From RGIG9114 sp045592865 (GTDB lineage: Bacteria > Bacillota > Clostridia > Oscillospirales > JAGBHD01), in assembly GCA_045592865.1 (NCBI GenBank), contig JAZNVP010000121.1, forward strand, positions 1 through 17,049: a stretch of 17,049 nucleotides of DNA, in the 5' to 3' direction. Below the pieces are notes generated by a model, which worked only from the letters and a program-made list of their open reading frames with translations, was not told where the DNA came from and ran no database searches. Positions 6,781 to 14,633 of the stretch are shown here, in pieces (positions within the stretch are counted from its first letter, which is position 1; each line of letters opens with the position of its first letter). The position numbers and the translations under genes were made by a program.

Positions 6781-7560
6781 ATGAATATATATGAAGACCA
6801 TACCTTTGTGGTTTGCGCATATAAAGAGTCGGAATATCTTGAAGAATGCGTTAAGTCGGTTTTAAATCAAACGATCAAAAGCAACGTTATTTTAGCAACC
6901 TCAACTCCGAATTCATTCATCGAGAATATTTGCAAAAAGTATTCCATAGAAATGTATATAAATCCCGTTACGTCGGGAGGTATCGGTGTTGATTGGAATT
7001 TTGCCGTTTCTTCTTGTAAAACAAACCTTGTAACCGTTGCGCACCAGGACGACGTTTATCTGCCGGAATACCTTGAGAATATTCTTTATTCCTATAATTC
7101 AGATAAAAAGCAGATAATTTTCTTTACTGATTATGCAGAGATAATTAACGGCAAGGTTTCTCCGTCTAACAGGAATATGAAGGTGAAGAGAATTATTTCA
7201 AAATGCTTTAACAGCTCTGCTTTCGGTAACAAAAAATGGTTTAAAAAGCGTTGTTTATCTTTAGGGTGTCCGATAGGTTGTCCTTCAGTTACGCTTCAAA
7301 CTGATTTAACGGGTAAGTCTCCGTATGTAACCCAAAAATCATTTACGCTTGATTGGTATACCTGGTTAAAACTTTCCGAAATGGATGGGGTATTTGCTTT
7401 TATTGATAAAAAATTAATGTATCACAGACGGCACAAAGACTCTGAAACCTCTAAATGTATTGGCAACAACGTCAGAGCTTCTGAAGATTATGAAATGCTT
7501 AAAAACTTTTGGCCAAAACCTTTCGCAAAACTAATTATGAAGTTCTTTTCAAAGGAGTAA
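6781..7560 (+). CDS. Family 2 glycosyltransferase
   Basis: This 259-residue soluble protein has the GT-A fold of family 2. It begins with FVVCAYKESEYLEECVKSVL (9-28), the usual nucleotide-sugar start of GT2 enzymes, and has the metal- and nucleotide-binding HQDDVYLP (88-95) in the DxD position. DWYTW (191-195) and YHRRHKDSET (214-223) fit the acceptor side. No membrane segment is visible, so it probably acts at the inner face of the membrane, transferring a sugar to a lipid-linked or surface acceptor. Donor and acceptor are not predictable. It starts 3 bases after the proC stop, with an AAGGGA ribosome site inside proC, and is followed 6 bases later by uppP. This suggests an envelope role, but that is inference from context. 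Confidence 0.8.
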   Translation: MNIYEDHTFVVCAYKESEYLEECVKSVLNQTIKSNVILATSTPNSFIENICKKYSIEMYINPVTSGGIGVDWNFAVSSCKTNLVTVAHQDDVYLPEYLENILYSYNSDKKQIIFFTDYAEIINGKVSPSNRNMKVKRIISKCFNSSAFGNKKWFKKRCLSLGCPIGCPSVTLQTDLTGKSPYVTQKSFTLDWYTWLKLSEMDGVFAFIDKKLMYHRRHKDSETSKCIGNNVRASEDYEMLKNFWPKPFAKLIMKFFSKE

Positions 7561-7566
7561 AACATT

Positions 7567-8397
7567 ATGTGGGATATCATAAAGTCAATAATATTAGGTA
7601 TTGTTGAGGGAATAACCGAATGGCTTCCCGTCAGCAGCACGGGTCACATTATTCTCGTTGAAGAATTTTTGCATTTAAACGTATCGGCTGATTTTAAAAG
7701 TATGTTCGACGTTGTTATTCAGCTTGGTGCTATAATTGCCGTAATAATTTTGTTTTGGAATAAGATATGGCCCTTCCAAAGTAAAAAAGAAGGGGGAACC
7801 CTGTTTAAGACAAATGCGCTTGTGTTATGGTTAAAGATTATCTTATCCTGCATTCCTGCAGGTCTGATGGTTGTTTTTGGGCTTGATGAATTATGCGAAG
7901 AGCTTTTCTACAGTCCTGTTCCTATTGCTCTGGCTTTAATCATTGTCGGCGTTATGTTTATAATTATTGAGAGAATATATAAAAACAAACCGTCAAGTGT
8001 TAATACTTTACAGGACATAACATACCTTCAAGCGCTTATTATTGGCGTTTCTCAGGTGTTGGCTGCTGTTTTTCCGGGAACGTCTCGTTCCGGTATTACT
8101 ATTATAACCGCTTTGATTTTAGGACTTAGCAGAAGTGTCGCCGCAGAATACACCTTTGTTCTTTCGGTTCCTGTTATGGCGGGAGCAAGTGCATTAAAGC
8201 TGTTAAAGTTTGGTTTTGATTATAGCACCGATGAATTTTTAATTCTTTTAAGCGGGTTTGTTTCAGCATTTTTGGTGTCTTTGTTTGTTATTAAATTCCT
8301 AATGAATTTTATCAAAAAGCACGATTTTCAGGTATTCGGTTACTACAGAATTATCTTGGGAATTTTAGTTCTTATATATTTTCAATTTATAGCTTAA
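7567..8397 (+). CDS. uppP: Undecaprenyl-diphosphatase (UppP/BacA family)
   Basis: This integral membrane phosphatase converts undecaprenyl diphosphate to undecaprenyl phosphate, the lipid carrier for peptidoglycan and other wall polymers. Family members confer bacitracin tolerance when abundant. The 276-residue protein has about seven or eight hydrophobic segments and both signature motifs: GIVEGITEWLPVSSTGH (11-27) and FPGTSRSG (169-176). Glu14, Glu18, Ser24, His27 and Arg174 correspond to the essential E17, E21, S27, H30 and R174 of the E. coli enzyme. An AAGGAG ribosome site lies in the end of the glycosyltransferase gene. It is the last gene of the proline run, followed by a hairpin. Confidence 0.95.
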   Translation: MWDIIKSIILGIVEGITEWLPVSSTGHIILVEEFLHLNVSADFKSMFDVVIQLGAIIAVIILFWNKIWPFQSKKEGGTLFKTNALVLWLKIILSCIPAGLMVVFGLDELCEELFYSPVPIALALIIVGVMFIIIERIYKNKPSSVNTLQDITYLQALIIGVSQVLAAVFPGTSRSGITIITALILGLSRSVAAEYTFVLSVPVMAGASALKLLKFGFDYSTDEFLILLSGFVSAFLVSLFVIKFLMNFIKKHDFQVFGYYRIILGILVLIYFQFIA

Positions 8398-8401
8398 TTT
8401 T

Positions 8402-8430
8402 AGCGGTCGGACATCGTTTGTCCGACCGCT
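8402..8430 (+). terminator. Probable terminator after uppP
   Basis: A perfect 12-bp, G+C-rich stem (8402-8413 with 8419-8430, AGCGGTCGGACA on the left arm) has a 5-base loop and lies just after the stop codon. The following tract, GATTTATT, is T-poor, so termination may be partial and some reading into the next operon is possible. A T-tract on the other side would not serve any minus-strand gene here. Confidence 0.65.
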
Positions 8431-8436
8431 GATTTA

Positions 8437-8465
8437 TTGACAAAGTTTACTAATTATTTTATAAT
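8437..8465 (+). promoter_or_regulatory. Perfect-consensus sigma-A promoter for the ABC transporter-prfB-lipoprotein operon
   Basis: TTGACA (8437-8442), exactly 17 bases, then TATAAT (8460-8465). Both hexamers match the consensus fully, the best promoter in the window. The -35 begins only 7 bases after the uppP hairpin. An AAGGAAG ribosome site follows at about 8475-8481. Confidence 0.85.
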
Positions 8466-8490
8466 AAATAGGTTAAGGAAGTGATGTAAA

Positions 8491-10458
8491 ATGATGTTTG
8501 GGCCTCCAATGAGATCGAATATGGAAAAGTATAAAGAACCGAAGCCCAAAAACATAAGGGAAGTTCCGTCTTATCTTAAAAAGGTTATCGGCGGCTTCTT
8601 CTTTAGATTATTTTACATTTTTAAGTTAGTTTGGGAAACAAACCCATTTATACTCTTCCTTATGATGTTTGTTTCTGTTTTTAACGGTGTTATGCCGATC
8701 CTTGGCGCTTATATTACTAAGGAGTTAACTAACTCGCTGATTTCTGCTTATAATATCAGCATCGGAAACACTACGGGGATAAACTTTAATTCTGCTTTTA
8801 AAGCGGTTATGATTCTTTTAATCTTTCAGTTTGCTTATTTGTTTGCTATAAAGCTTGTTTCAGGCGTCAACATAGCAATTACAAGAGTAACGGGTGAGCT
8901 TGTTGTAAATCACATTAAGGTTAAAATAATAAATAAAGCAAAAGATATTGACGTTGCTAAGTTTGATATACCTGAATTTTATGAACAACTTGAAAATGCC
9001 AGCAGGGAAGCAGATAGACGTCCTATACAGATAATGGAAGCAGTTTTTAATATTATCAGCACTGTTATCAGTATGGTTAGCTTTATTGCTATTCTTTGGT
9101 TTGTGAGTCCTGTAGCTCCAGTAATTATAATAGCAATGTCTTTGCCTTCGGCGTTTGTAAATTTTCATTTTAGGAAAAAACACGTAAATTATATGAGATT
9201 TCGTTCCAGAGACAGACGTGAAATGAATTACTTTGCCGATCTTGTAACAAACAAGGATATGGTAAAAGAGGTTCGTCTTTTTAATCTGGGGGATAGTTTT
9301 ATTGATAAGTTTAAGACTATATTTAAGAGATATTTCAAGGGCTTAAAGGCGCTGATTATCAAAGAACAGTCGGTTCACCTTATTTTAAATATTTTAACAA
9401 CAACCGTTAACTGTATTTTATTTTTATACGTTGCATATAAAGTATGTATGGGTCAGCTGACTGTTGGCGATTATTCGCTTTACACAGGAGCACTTAACTC
9501 GATCTCAAGTGGAGTTACTTCTTTAATAGGAACTACCGCCACTATTTATGAGGGAACGTTATTTATCAATAATATGATTGAGTTTATGAAGGTTAAAAAG
9601 GAGATAGTTCCAAACATCGATAAACCGTTATCTGTTAATAGACACTGTGAACACACTATCGAGCTTAAAAACGTTTCCTTTAAGTATCCGGGAACCGAAA
9701 CTTACGTTCTTAAAAATATTAACCTTTTTATCAGACCGGGAGAAACGCTCGTTTTAGTAGGGTTAAACGGCGCAGGTAAAACTACCCTAATTAAACTCTT
9801 AACAAGGCTCTACGACCCAACGGAAGGCGTTATTCTGCTTGACGGTAGGGATATTAAAAGTTACAACGTAGATGAAGTTTACAAGATGTTCGGTATAATC
9901 TTTCAAGATTTCGGAAAGTATGCTGTTTCGGTTGAGGAAAATATATCCTATGGTGACATCGAGAAAACGATAGATAGAAGTGATATAATAAGAGCTGCTA
10001 AAGAAAGCGGAGCAGACGAATTTGTGACGCGACTTAAAAACTCTTATGATACTCCTCTTATGAGAATATTTGAGGAAACGGGAACAGAACTTTCGGGCGG
10101 ACAGTGGCAGAAACTCGCTGTTGCACGTGCTTTTTACAGTGATTCGGATATTCTTATTCTCGATGAACCAACAGCTTCTCTTGATGCTATAGCTGAACAG
10201 GAAGTATTCAGTCAATTTGATAGGCTCAGAAAAGATAAGATCACTCTTTTTGTTTCACACAGGCTTTCTTCTGCAACTGTCGCTTCAAAGATTATAGTTC
10301 TTTCAAACGGAGAGATCATTGAAGAGGGTAATCACGAGGAATTATTAGCAAAACGAGGAATTTACCATAAGCTTTTCACAACCCAGGCTAAGAGGTATTT
10401 TGAATCGGTTAAAGAAGAGGATTTTAAACCTATTAAACAACATAATGAAAGGGTATAA
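8491..10458 (+). CDS. ABC transporter, fused permease and ATP-binding half-transporter (exporter type)
   Basis: This 655-residue protein joins one six-helix membrane domain to one nucleotide-binding domain, so it would act as a homodimer or pair with a partner not seen here. Residues 1-50 are a polar, proline-rich cytoplasmic lead-in. Hydrophobic segments lie near 52-75, 103-125, 183-224, 297-318 and 330-352. The ATPase part shows Walker A GLNGAGKTT (424-432), the Q-loop Gln472, the signature LSGGQ (534-538), Walker B ILILDE with Glu559, and the H-loop His590, so it looks catalytically complete. There is no C39 peptidase domain. Exporters of this architecture move lipids, peptides or drugs, and the substrate is not predictable. 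Two ATGs stand side by side at 8491 and 8494, and either could be used. prfB follows after 3 bases. Confidence 0.9.
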   Translation: MMFGPPMRSNMEKYKEPKPKNIREVPSYLKKVIGGFFFRLFYIFKLVWETNPFILFLMMFVSVFNGVMPILGAYITKELTNSLISAYNISIGNTTGINFNSAFKAVMILLIFQFAYLFAIKLVSGVNIAITRVTGELVVNHIKVKIINKAKDIDVAKFDIPEFYEQLENASREADRRPIQIMEAVFNIISTVISMVSFIAILWFVSPVAPVIIIAMSLPSAFVNFHFRKKHVNYMRFRSRDRREMNYFADLVTNKDMVKEVRLFNLGDSFIDKFKTIFKRYFKGLKALIIKEQSVHLILNILTTTVNCILFLYVAYKVCMGQLTVGDYSLYTGALNSISSGVTSLIGTTATIYEGTLFINNMIEFMKVKKEIVPNIDKPLSVNRHCEHTIELKNVSFKYPGTETYVLKNINLFIRPGETLVLVGLNGAGKTTLIKLLTRLYDPTEGVILLDGRDIKSYNVDEVYKMFGIIFQDFGKYAVSVEENISYGDIEKTIDRSDIIRAAKESGADEFVTRLKNSYDTPLMRIFEETGTELSGGQWQKLAVARAFYSDSDILILDEPTASLDAIAEQEVFSQFDRLRKDKITLFVSHRLSSATVASKIIVLSNGEIIEEGNHEELLAKRGIYHKLFTTQAKRYFESVKEEDFKPIKQHNERV

Positions 10459-10461
10459 ATA

Positions 10462-11577
10462 ATGCTTGTATATGAAGAATTAAGTTTAAGAATTAAAGAA
10501 TTAAAGCCACTTATAGAAGATTTAGGTAAAGCTATTAACATAAATGGTCTTACCGATGACGTTTTAAGCCTTGAAGAAAAAACTACGGCTGAAGATTTTT
10601 GGAATGATCCAAATGAATCGCAGAAAATTCTTCAGGAAATAAAAATTAAGAAGGATAAAATATCAGAGTTTAAAGAACTTCAGAAGGATGTTGACGATAC
10701 TGAAGGTATGATCGAACTTGCTGATATGGAAGAGGATGAGTCATTTAGCGAGGAGTTGACGGTCACGACTGATAATCTATTTAAAAGATATCAGGAACAA
10801 CGTCTTACCACGCTGTTAAGCGGTGAATACGATAAAAATAATGCTATTCTTACATTTCATGCAGGTGCAGGTGGAACCGAGGCGCAGGATTGGGCTTCAA
10901 TGCTTTACAGAATGTATACCAGATGGGCAGAACGCCATAGCTTTAAGTATAAGATTCTCGATTATCTGGACGGTGATGAGGCAGGCTTAAAAAGTGCTTC
11001 TATTTTAATTGAAGGATACAACGCTTACGGATATTTGAAATCTGAGGTAGGAGTTCACCGACTTGTCAGAATTTCTCCTTTTGATTCTTCAGGAAGAAGA
11101 CATACTTCGTTTGCTTCACTAGAGGTTATGCCCGAGATTACAGATGACGTTGAGGTTGAAATCAGAAACGAAGACCTAAAGGTTGACACCTACAGAGCAT
11201 CGGGCGCAGGTGGACAGCACGTTAATAAGACCGAATCTGCGGTTAGAATTACCCATATTCCAACCGGAATTATTGTTGCTTGTCAGAACGAGAGAAGTCA
11301 GCATCAGAACCGAGAAGTTGCGATGAAGATGCTTAAATCTAAACTTATAGAAATTAAGGAAAGAGAACACCTTGATAAGATTGAAGACATCAAGGGCGTT
11401 CAGAAAGAAATAGCGTGGGGAAGTCAGATCAGGTCGTATGTATTTATGCCTTATACCCTTGCAAAAGATCATAGAACAGGCTTTGAGTCCGGAAACGTTA
11501 CCGCAGTAATGGATGGTGACATTGATGGATTTATTAATGCATACCTTGTTGATTTGAGTCAAGGTAAAATTAAATGA
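10462..11577 (+). CDS. prfB: Peptide chain release factor 2, without the usual programmed frameshift
   Basis: This protein releases finished polypeptides at UGA and UAA codons on the ribosome. The 371 residues carry the stop-codon-reading tripeptide Ser-Pro-Phe at 205-207 and the catalytic GGQ at 250-252, the same numbering as E. coli RF2. Ala246 is the favourable residue at the position where E. coli K-12 has a threonine. In many bacteria prfB is read only after a +1 frameshift at CTT-TGA near codon 25. Here the frame is open throughout (KAININGLTDDVLSLEE, 23-39), so that autoregulation is absent. The gene ends in TGA, its own product's codon, overlapping the ATG of the next gene by four bases. 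It has no promoter of its own and depends on the transporter promoter upstream. An AAAGGG ribosome site lies in the end of the transporter gene. Confidence 0.97.
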   Translation: MLVYEELSLRIKELKPLIEDLGKAININGLTDDVLSLEEKTTAEDFWNDPNESQKILQEIKIKKDKISEFKELQKDVDDTEGMIELADMEEDESFSEELTVTTDNLFKRYQEQRLTTLLSGEYDKNNAILTFHAGAGGTEAQDWASMLYRMYTRWAERHSFKYKILDYLDGDEAGLKSASILIEGYNAYGYLKSEVGVHRLVRISPFDSSGRRHTSFASLEVMPEITDDVEVEIRNEDLKVDTYRASGAGGQHVNKTESAVRITHIPTGIIVACQNERSQHQNREVAMKMLKSKLIEIKEREHLDKIEDIKGVQKEIAWGSQIRSYVFMPYTLAKDHRTGFESGNVTAVMDGDIDGFINAYLVDLSQGKIK

Positions 11578-13073
11578 TCAAAAAAAATATCATTTTTATA
11601 TTAGTTTTTATAACTTTTTTAACGTCATTTTCGTCCTGCAAAGGTGAAAACAAGTCTGAATTTATTCATTATATTTCTTCGGAGCCATCAACTTTAGATC
11701 CGCAAACCGCAAAGGATGATAACAGCAAACTGATAGTCGCAAACACATATGACGGTTTAACTGTAATGGCTCAGAATGGCTCTGTAGCACTTAATTTGGC
11801 AGAGTCTTATGAGTATCATCCTAATGATAAAACCTATGAATTTAAGCTTAAAGAAGGCTTAAAATGGGCTAACGGAACAGACCTCACTGCTAATGATTTT
11901 GTTTTTGCTTTTAAACGCATTTTCGATAAAAAAACTAAGGCAGAAGGCGTAGAAGTTTTCTATTGCATTAAGAATTCTAAGCAGGTTTATAACGGAGAAA
12001 TTTCTTCGGAATTGCTTGGTATTAAGGCGCTTGATAACAATACTTTAGCGTTCGAACTTGAATATAATTATCATTCATTTTTAGAGCTTTTATCTTTACC
12101 GATCGCTATGCCTTGCAATGAAGAGTTCTTTAACGGAACCAAGGGGAAGTATGGATTAGAGTCCGATACGATATTGATTAACGGAGCTTTTGAACCTTAC
12201 GCATGGTATCACGGTGAAGCTCTGTATTTTAAGCGAAACAACAACTCCGTTCACTCAAATAATTCTCCGAAATTACTTACTTTGTTTATTAATGAGGATT
12301 ATTCATCGGCTGATCTTTTGTTAAGTGGTAGTAATGACGTTGTTGTTACAGAAGATCTAATTAACGATAGTTTCGTTTCGGACGTATACAGTAAAAGGGT
12401 ATTTGGACTTTTGTTTAATACCGACCGTGAACCTTATACCAATTTGAATTTCAGGAAGGCATTAAGTTTTGCTTTTAACAGAGAAAGTATATCGGATAAT
12501 TTGCCTTATGGTTATAAGATAAACACCGATTTATTTAGCGTAATCAGTGATAACTATAGTTATGACGTGAATTTAGCTAAAGATTATCTCGATAAAGCCT
12601 ATTTAGAGTTAGATATTGATAAGATTTCCAGACCAAAGATAATCTGCAAAAAGAATGAGAAAAGTATTGATGCTTTGATGTTCGCACTTCAATACTGGCA
12701 AGAAAACCTAAATATTTATTTCATAGTTGAAGAATTGGATAGCAATGAATATTACTCAAGACTTGAAAATAAAGATTACGACGTAGCTCTTGTTGATTAC
12801 ATTTTAGAAGATAATAAGATTTCATTTTTGCAGGAAGTGAGCAGATCACTTAATAATGAGGAGATATCGTATAACGTTTCGGAATATTTCTTATCCGATT
12901 CTCTTGAAAAAGCAAAGATCTTAAGAGACGATGCGTTTAAGGCTTTAGCCGAAGAATTAGTTTTAATACCTGCATATAATAATGAAAGATATATTTATTA
13001 CAGTGATGATATAAAAGGTCTTGAGTATTCAGCAAAAAACTCATATATAAGATTTGTTAATGCATCAAAATAA
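11574..13073 (+). CDS. Extracellular solute-binding lipoprotein, family 5 (OppA-like)
   Basis: This 499-residue protein has a lipoprotein signal peptide: a KK start, a hydrophobic core, then FSSC with the lipidated Cys22. The mature part has family 5 binding-protein marks: SEPSTLDPQTA near residue 36, ANTYDGLTV, LAESYEYH, then EFKLKEGLKWANGTDLTANDFVFAFKRIFD spread over the next 60 residues, and NLNFRKALSFAFNRESI further on. Such proteins capture peptides or similar ligands for Opp/Dpp-type importers. It is somewhat shorter than E. coli OppA. No permease or ATPase genes of that importer type adjoin it; the ABC protein two genes upstream is exporter-type and is not its expected partner. Its ATG overlaps the prfB stop (ATGA), which suggests translational coupling. 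The ligand is unknown. Confidence 0.88.
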   Translation: MIKKNIIFILVFITFLTSFSSCKGENKSEFIHYISSEPSTLDPQTAKDDNSKLIVANTYDGLTVMAQNGSVALNLAESYEYHPNDKTYEFKLKEGLKWANGTDLTANDFVFAFKRIFDKKTKAEGVEVFYCIKNSKQVYNGEISSELLGIKALDNNTLAFELEYNYHSFLELLSLPIAMPCNEEFFNGTKGKYGLESDTILINGAFEPYAWYHGEALYFKRNNNSVHSNNSPKLLTLFINEDYSSADLLLSGSNDVVVTEDLINDSFVSDVYSKRVFGLLFNTDREPYTNLNFRKALSFAFNRESISDNLPYGYKINTDLFSVISDNYSYDVNLAKDYLDKAYLELDIDKISRPKIICKKNEKSIDALMFALQYWQENLNIYFIVEELDSNEYYSRLENKDYDVALVDYILEDNKISFLQEVSRSLNNEEISYNVSEYFLSDSLEKAKILRDDAFKALAEELVLIPAYNNERYIYYSDDIKGLEYSAKNSYIRFVNASK

Positions 13074-13107
13074 AAGAAGCAGTTCCGTATGGAACTGCTT
13101 CTTTTTT
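13072..13107 (+). terminator. Strong intrinsic terminator after the binding-lipoprotein gene
   Basis: A perfect 15-bp stem (13072-13086 with 13091-13105, AAAAGAAGCAGTTCC on the left arm), a GTAT loop, and a run of six T at 13102-13107. It begins inside the TAA stop codon and cleanly separates this operon from the germination operon. Confidence 0.95.
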
Positions 13108-13130
13108 GTTTATTCGGGATTTAATTAGGA

Positions 13131-13150
13131 ATAATAAAGAATAATAAAGA
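13131..13150 (+). repeat. Tandem 10-base repeat ahead of the germination operon
   Basis: The unit ATAATAAAGA is repeated twice with no gap, ending directly at the GAGGTG ribosome site. The two AATAAT elements could each resemble a -10. A TTGTTT at 13106-13111 lies 18 bases before the first of them, overlapping the terminator T-run. I cannot assign a sigma-G type promoter with confidence. Confidence 0.6.
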
Positions 13151-13163
13151 GGTGAATTTTAGT

Positions 13164-14633
13164 TTGTTTGGTAAGAATAATTTTGATTCATATAAGATCA
13201 CGACACATATTAATGATAATATAAATTCATTAAAAAGCATCTTTGACAAAGACGGAACGTTAGTTGTGAGAAAATTCAGAAACATTAAGAATAACTTTGT
13301 GCTTATATTTTTTGAAGGAATGTCTGACAATAAAATGATATGCGAGGGTATCGGACGTGCTATTCTAACTTATGAAGGAGAGATAAATCTTAAAGATTTT
13401 TCGGAAAGATTGTTATACATTAACGACGTTAAAGAAATTAAATCATTTGATAAGGTTGTGTCAGCGTTACTGATGGGAGATTCTGTTTTGTTTGCAGAAG
13501 GATTGAAGATAGCGCTGCAGATAAATACAAAGGGATATGAAAAGCGCAGTGTAGAAGAGCCTTCGAGTGAGAAGGTAACCAGAGGTCCGAGAGAAGGCTT
13601 TTTGGAAAGTGTAATGCTCAACACGGGTCTTATAAGAAAAAGGCTACAAACGGCAGATTTGACCTTTGAATTCACGTCCGCGGGGACGAGAACTAACAGT
13701 AAGGTATGTATAGCATATATTAAGGGACTTGTAAGCGAAAAAAAGGTTTTGGAAATAAAAGATAAAGTTAATGACATTATCATTGACGGGATAATCGATA
13801 CTAACATTATTTCTGAAAAGATACGAGAAGGGAAATATTCACCGTTTAAAACTGTTGGAACTACCGAGCGACCCGACGTTGCCGTTGCAAGACTATTGGA
13901 GGGCAAGATAGTGATAATATCCGACGGGACGCCGGTAGTTTTAACTCTTCCTTGTTTGTTCTTGGAAAACTTTCAAAGAAATGAAGACTATTATTTAAAT
14001 TTTTATTTAGCCAGTATCATCAGATTTATGAGATTTATTTCATTTTTTCTTGCAATAAGCGTTCCTGCAATTTATATCTCTTTCGTTAACTTTCATTGGA
14101 ATCTTATACCGCCTAATTTAGCGCTTAATATACAGCGCTCACATCAAGAAATTCCGATAACAACATTTGTTGAATGCCTATTTATGATAGGTATTTTTGA
14201 GGTTATTAAGGAAAGCGGACAAAGACTTTCGTCCGGTGCGGGTCAGGCAGTTAGTATAGTAGGTGCACTTGTTGTTGGTCAAGCCGCAATTGAAGCGAAC
14301 GTTGTTTCTGCACCTATGGTTATAGTCGTTGCATTATCTGCTATAACAGGTCTTGTTAACCCTAAAGTTAATTCCGCAGTAATATTTTTGAGGATATGCT
14401 TTATTGCGGCTTCAACTTTCCTTGGTTTTTTTGGCTTTTTTATTTTATGGACTTTCGTAATTATTCATTTATTGAAATTAGAGTCTTTTGGTGTAAGCTA
14501 TACCGAAGGTATATTTAGTAGTGTTAAAAGTTCTAATATGGATGCTTACGTTCGTTATCCTTGGAATAAACTATATAAAAGACCAGCTTATTTATGGTGG
14601 AATAAAAAGAGGGCTTTGAATGAAAAAGATTAG
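13164..14633 (+). CDS. Spore germination receptor A subunit (GerA/GerKA family)
   Basis: This is the A subunit of a nutrient germinant receptor in the spore inner membrane. I place the start at TTG 13164 because GAGGTG (13149-13154) lies 9 bases before it. A GTG at 13152 would add four residues, but it falls within that ribosome site. The protein of about 489 residues has a soluble N-terminal half with GPREGF (141-146) and TLPCLF. Then comes a membrane part of about five segments from residue 280 onward, containing the family block SGAGQAVSIVGALVVGQAA (357-375) and APMVIVVA. The C-terminus is a charged tail rich in Trp and Tyr. Its last 14 bases overlap the gerC-type gene. The length fits the family (about 480-500). 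The germinant is not predictable. Confidence 0.92.
   Translation: MFGKNNFDSYKITTHINDNINSLKSIFDKDGTLVVRKFRNIKNNFVLIFFEGMSDNKMICEGIGRAILTYEGEINLKDFSERLLYINDVKEIKSFDKVVSALLMGDSVLFAEGLKIALQINTKGYEKRSVEEPSSEKVTRGPREGFLESVMLNTGLIRKRLQTADLTFEFTSAGTRTNSKVCIAYIKGLVSEKKVLEIKDKVNDIIIDGIIDTNIISEKIREGKYSPFKTVGTTERPDVAVARLLEGKIVIISDGTPVVLTLPCLFLENFQRNEDYYLNFYLASIIRFMRFISFFLAISVPAIYISFVNFHWNLIPPNLALNIQRSHQEIPITTFVECLFMIGIFEVIKESGQRLSSGAGQAVSIVGALVVGQAAIEANVVSAPMVIVVALSAITGLVNPKVNSAVIFLRICFIAASTFLGFFGFFILWTFVIIHLLKLESFGVSYTEGIFSSVKSSNMDAYVRYPWNKLYKRPAYLWWNKKRALNEKD

Noticed and set aside
8402..8430. The palindrome after uppP as an operator or phage attachment site
   Set aside because: Its position just after a stop codon and its simple perfect stem-loop fit a terminator. 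No integrase or regulator gene is near.
9799..10215. 138-codon open frame on the minus strand within the ABC transporter ATPase domain
   Set aside because: It is antisense to the Walker A to Walker B region, which is strongly conserved protein sequence on the plus strand.
10540..10570. Possible prfB frameshift site (CTT followed shortly by an out-of-frame TGA)
   Set aside because: The TGA is not in the zero frame and the frame is open through the whole region, so no shift is needed.
11176..11562. 128-codon open frame antisense to prfB
   Set aside because: It is a shadow of the conserved release-factor C-terminal half, with no start signals.
8491..13073. ABC protein and OppA-like lipoprotein as one uptake system
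   Set aside because: The ABC protein has fused exporter-type membrane and ATPase domains, whereas family 5 binding proteins work with separate importer permeases.
13370..13906. 178-codon open frame on the minus strand
   Set aside because: It lies wholly inside the germination A-subunit gene, has no ribosome site, and its composition is that of an antisense shadow.
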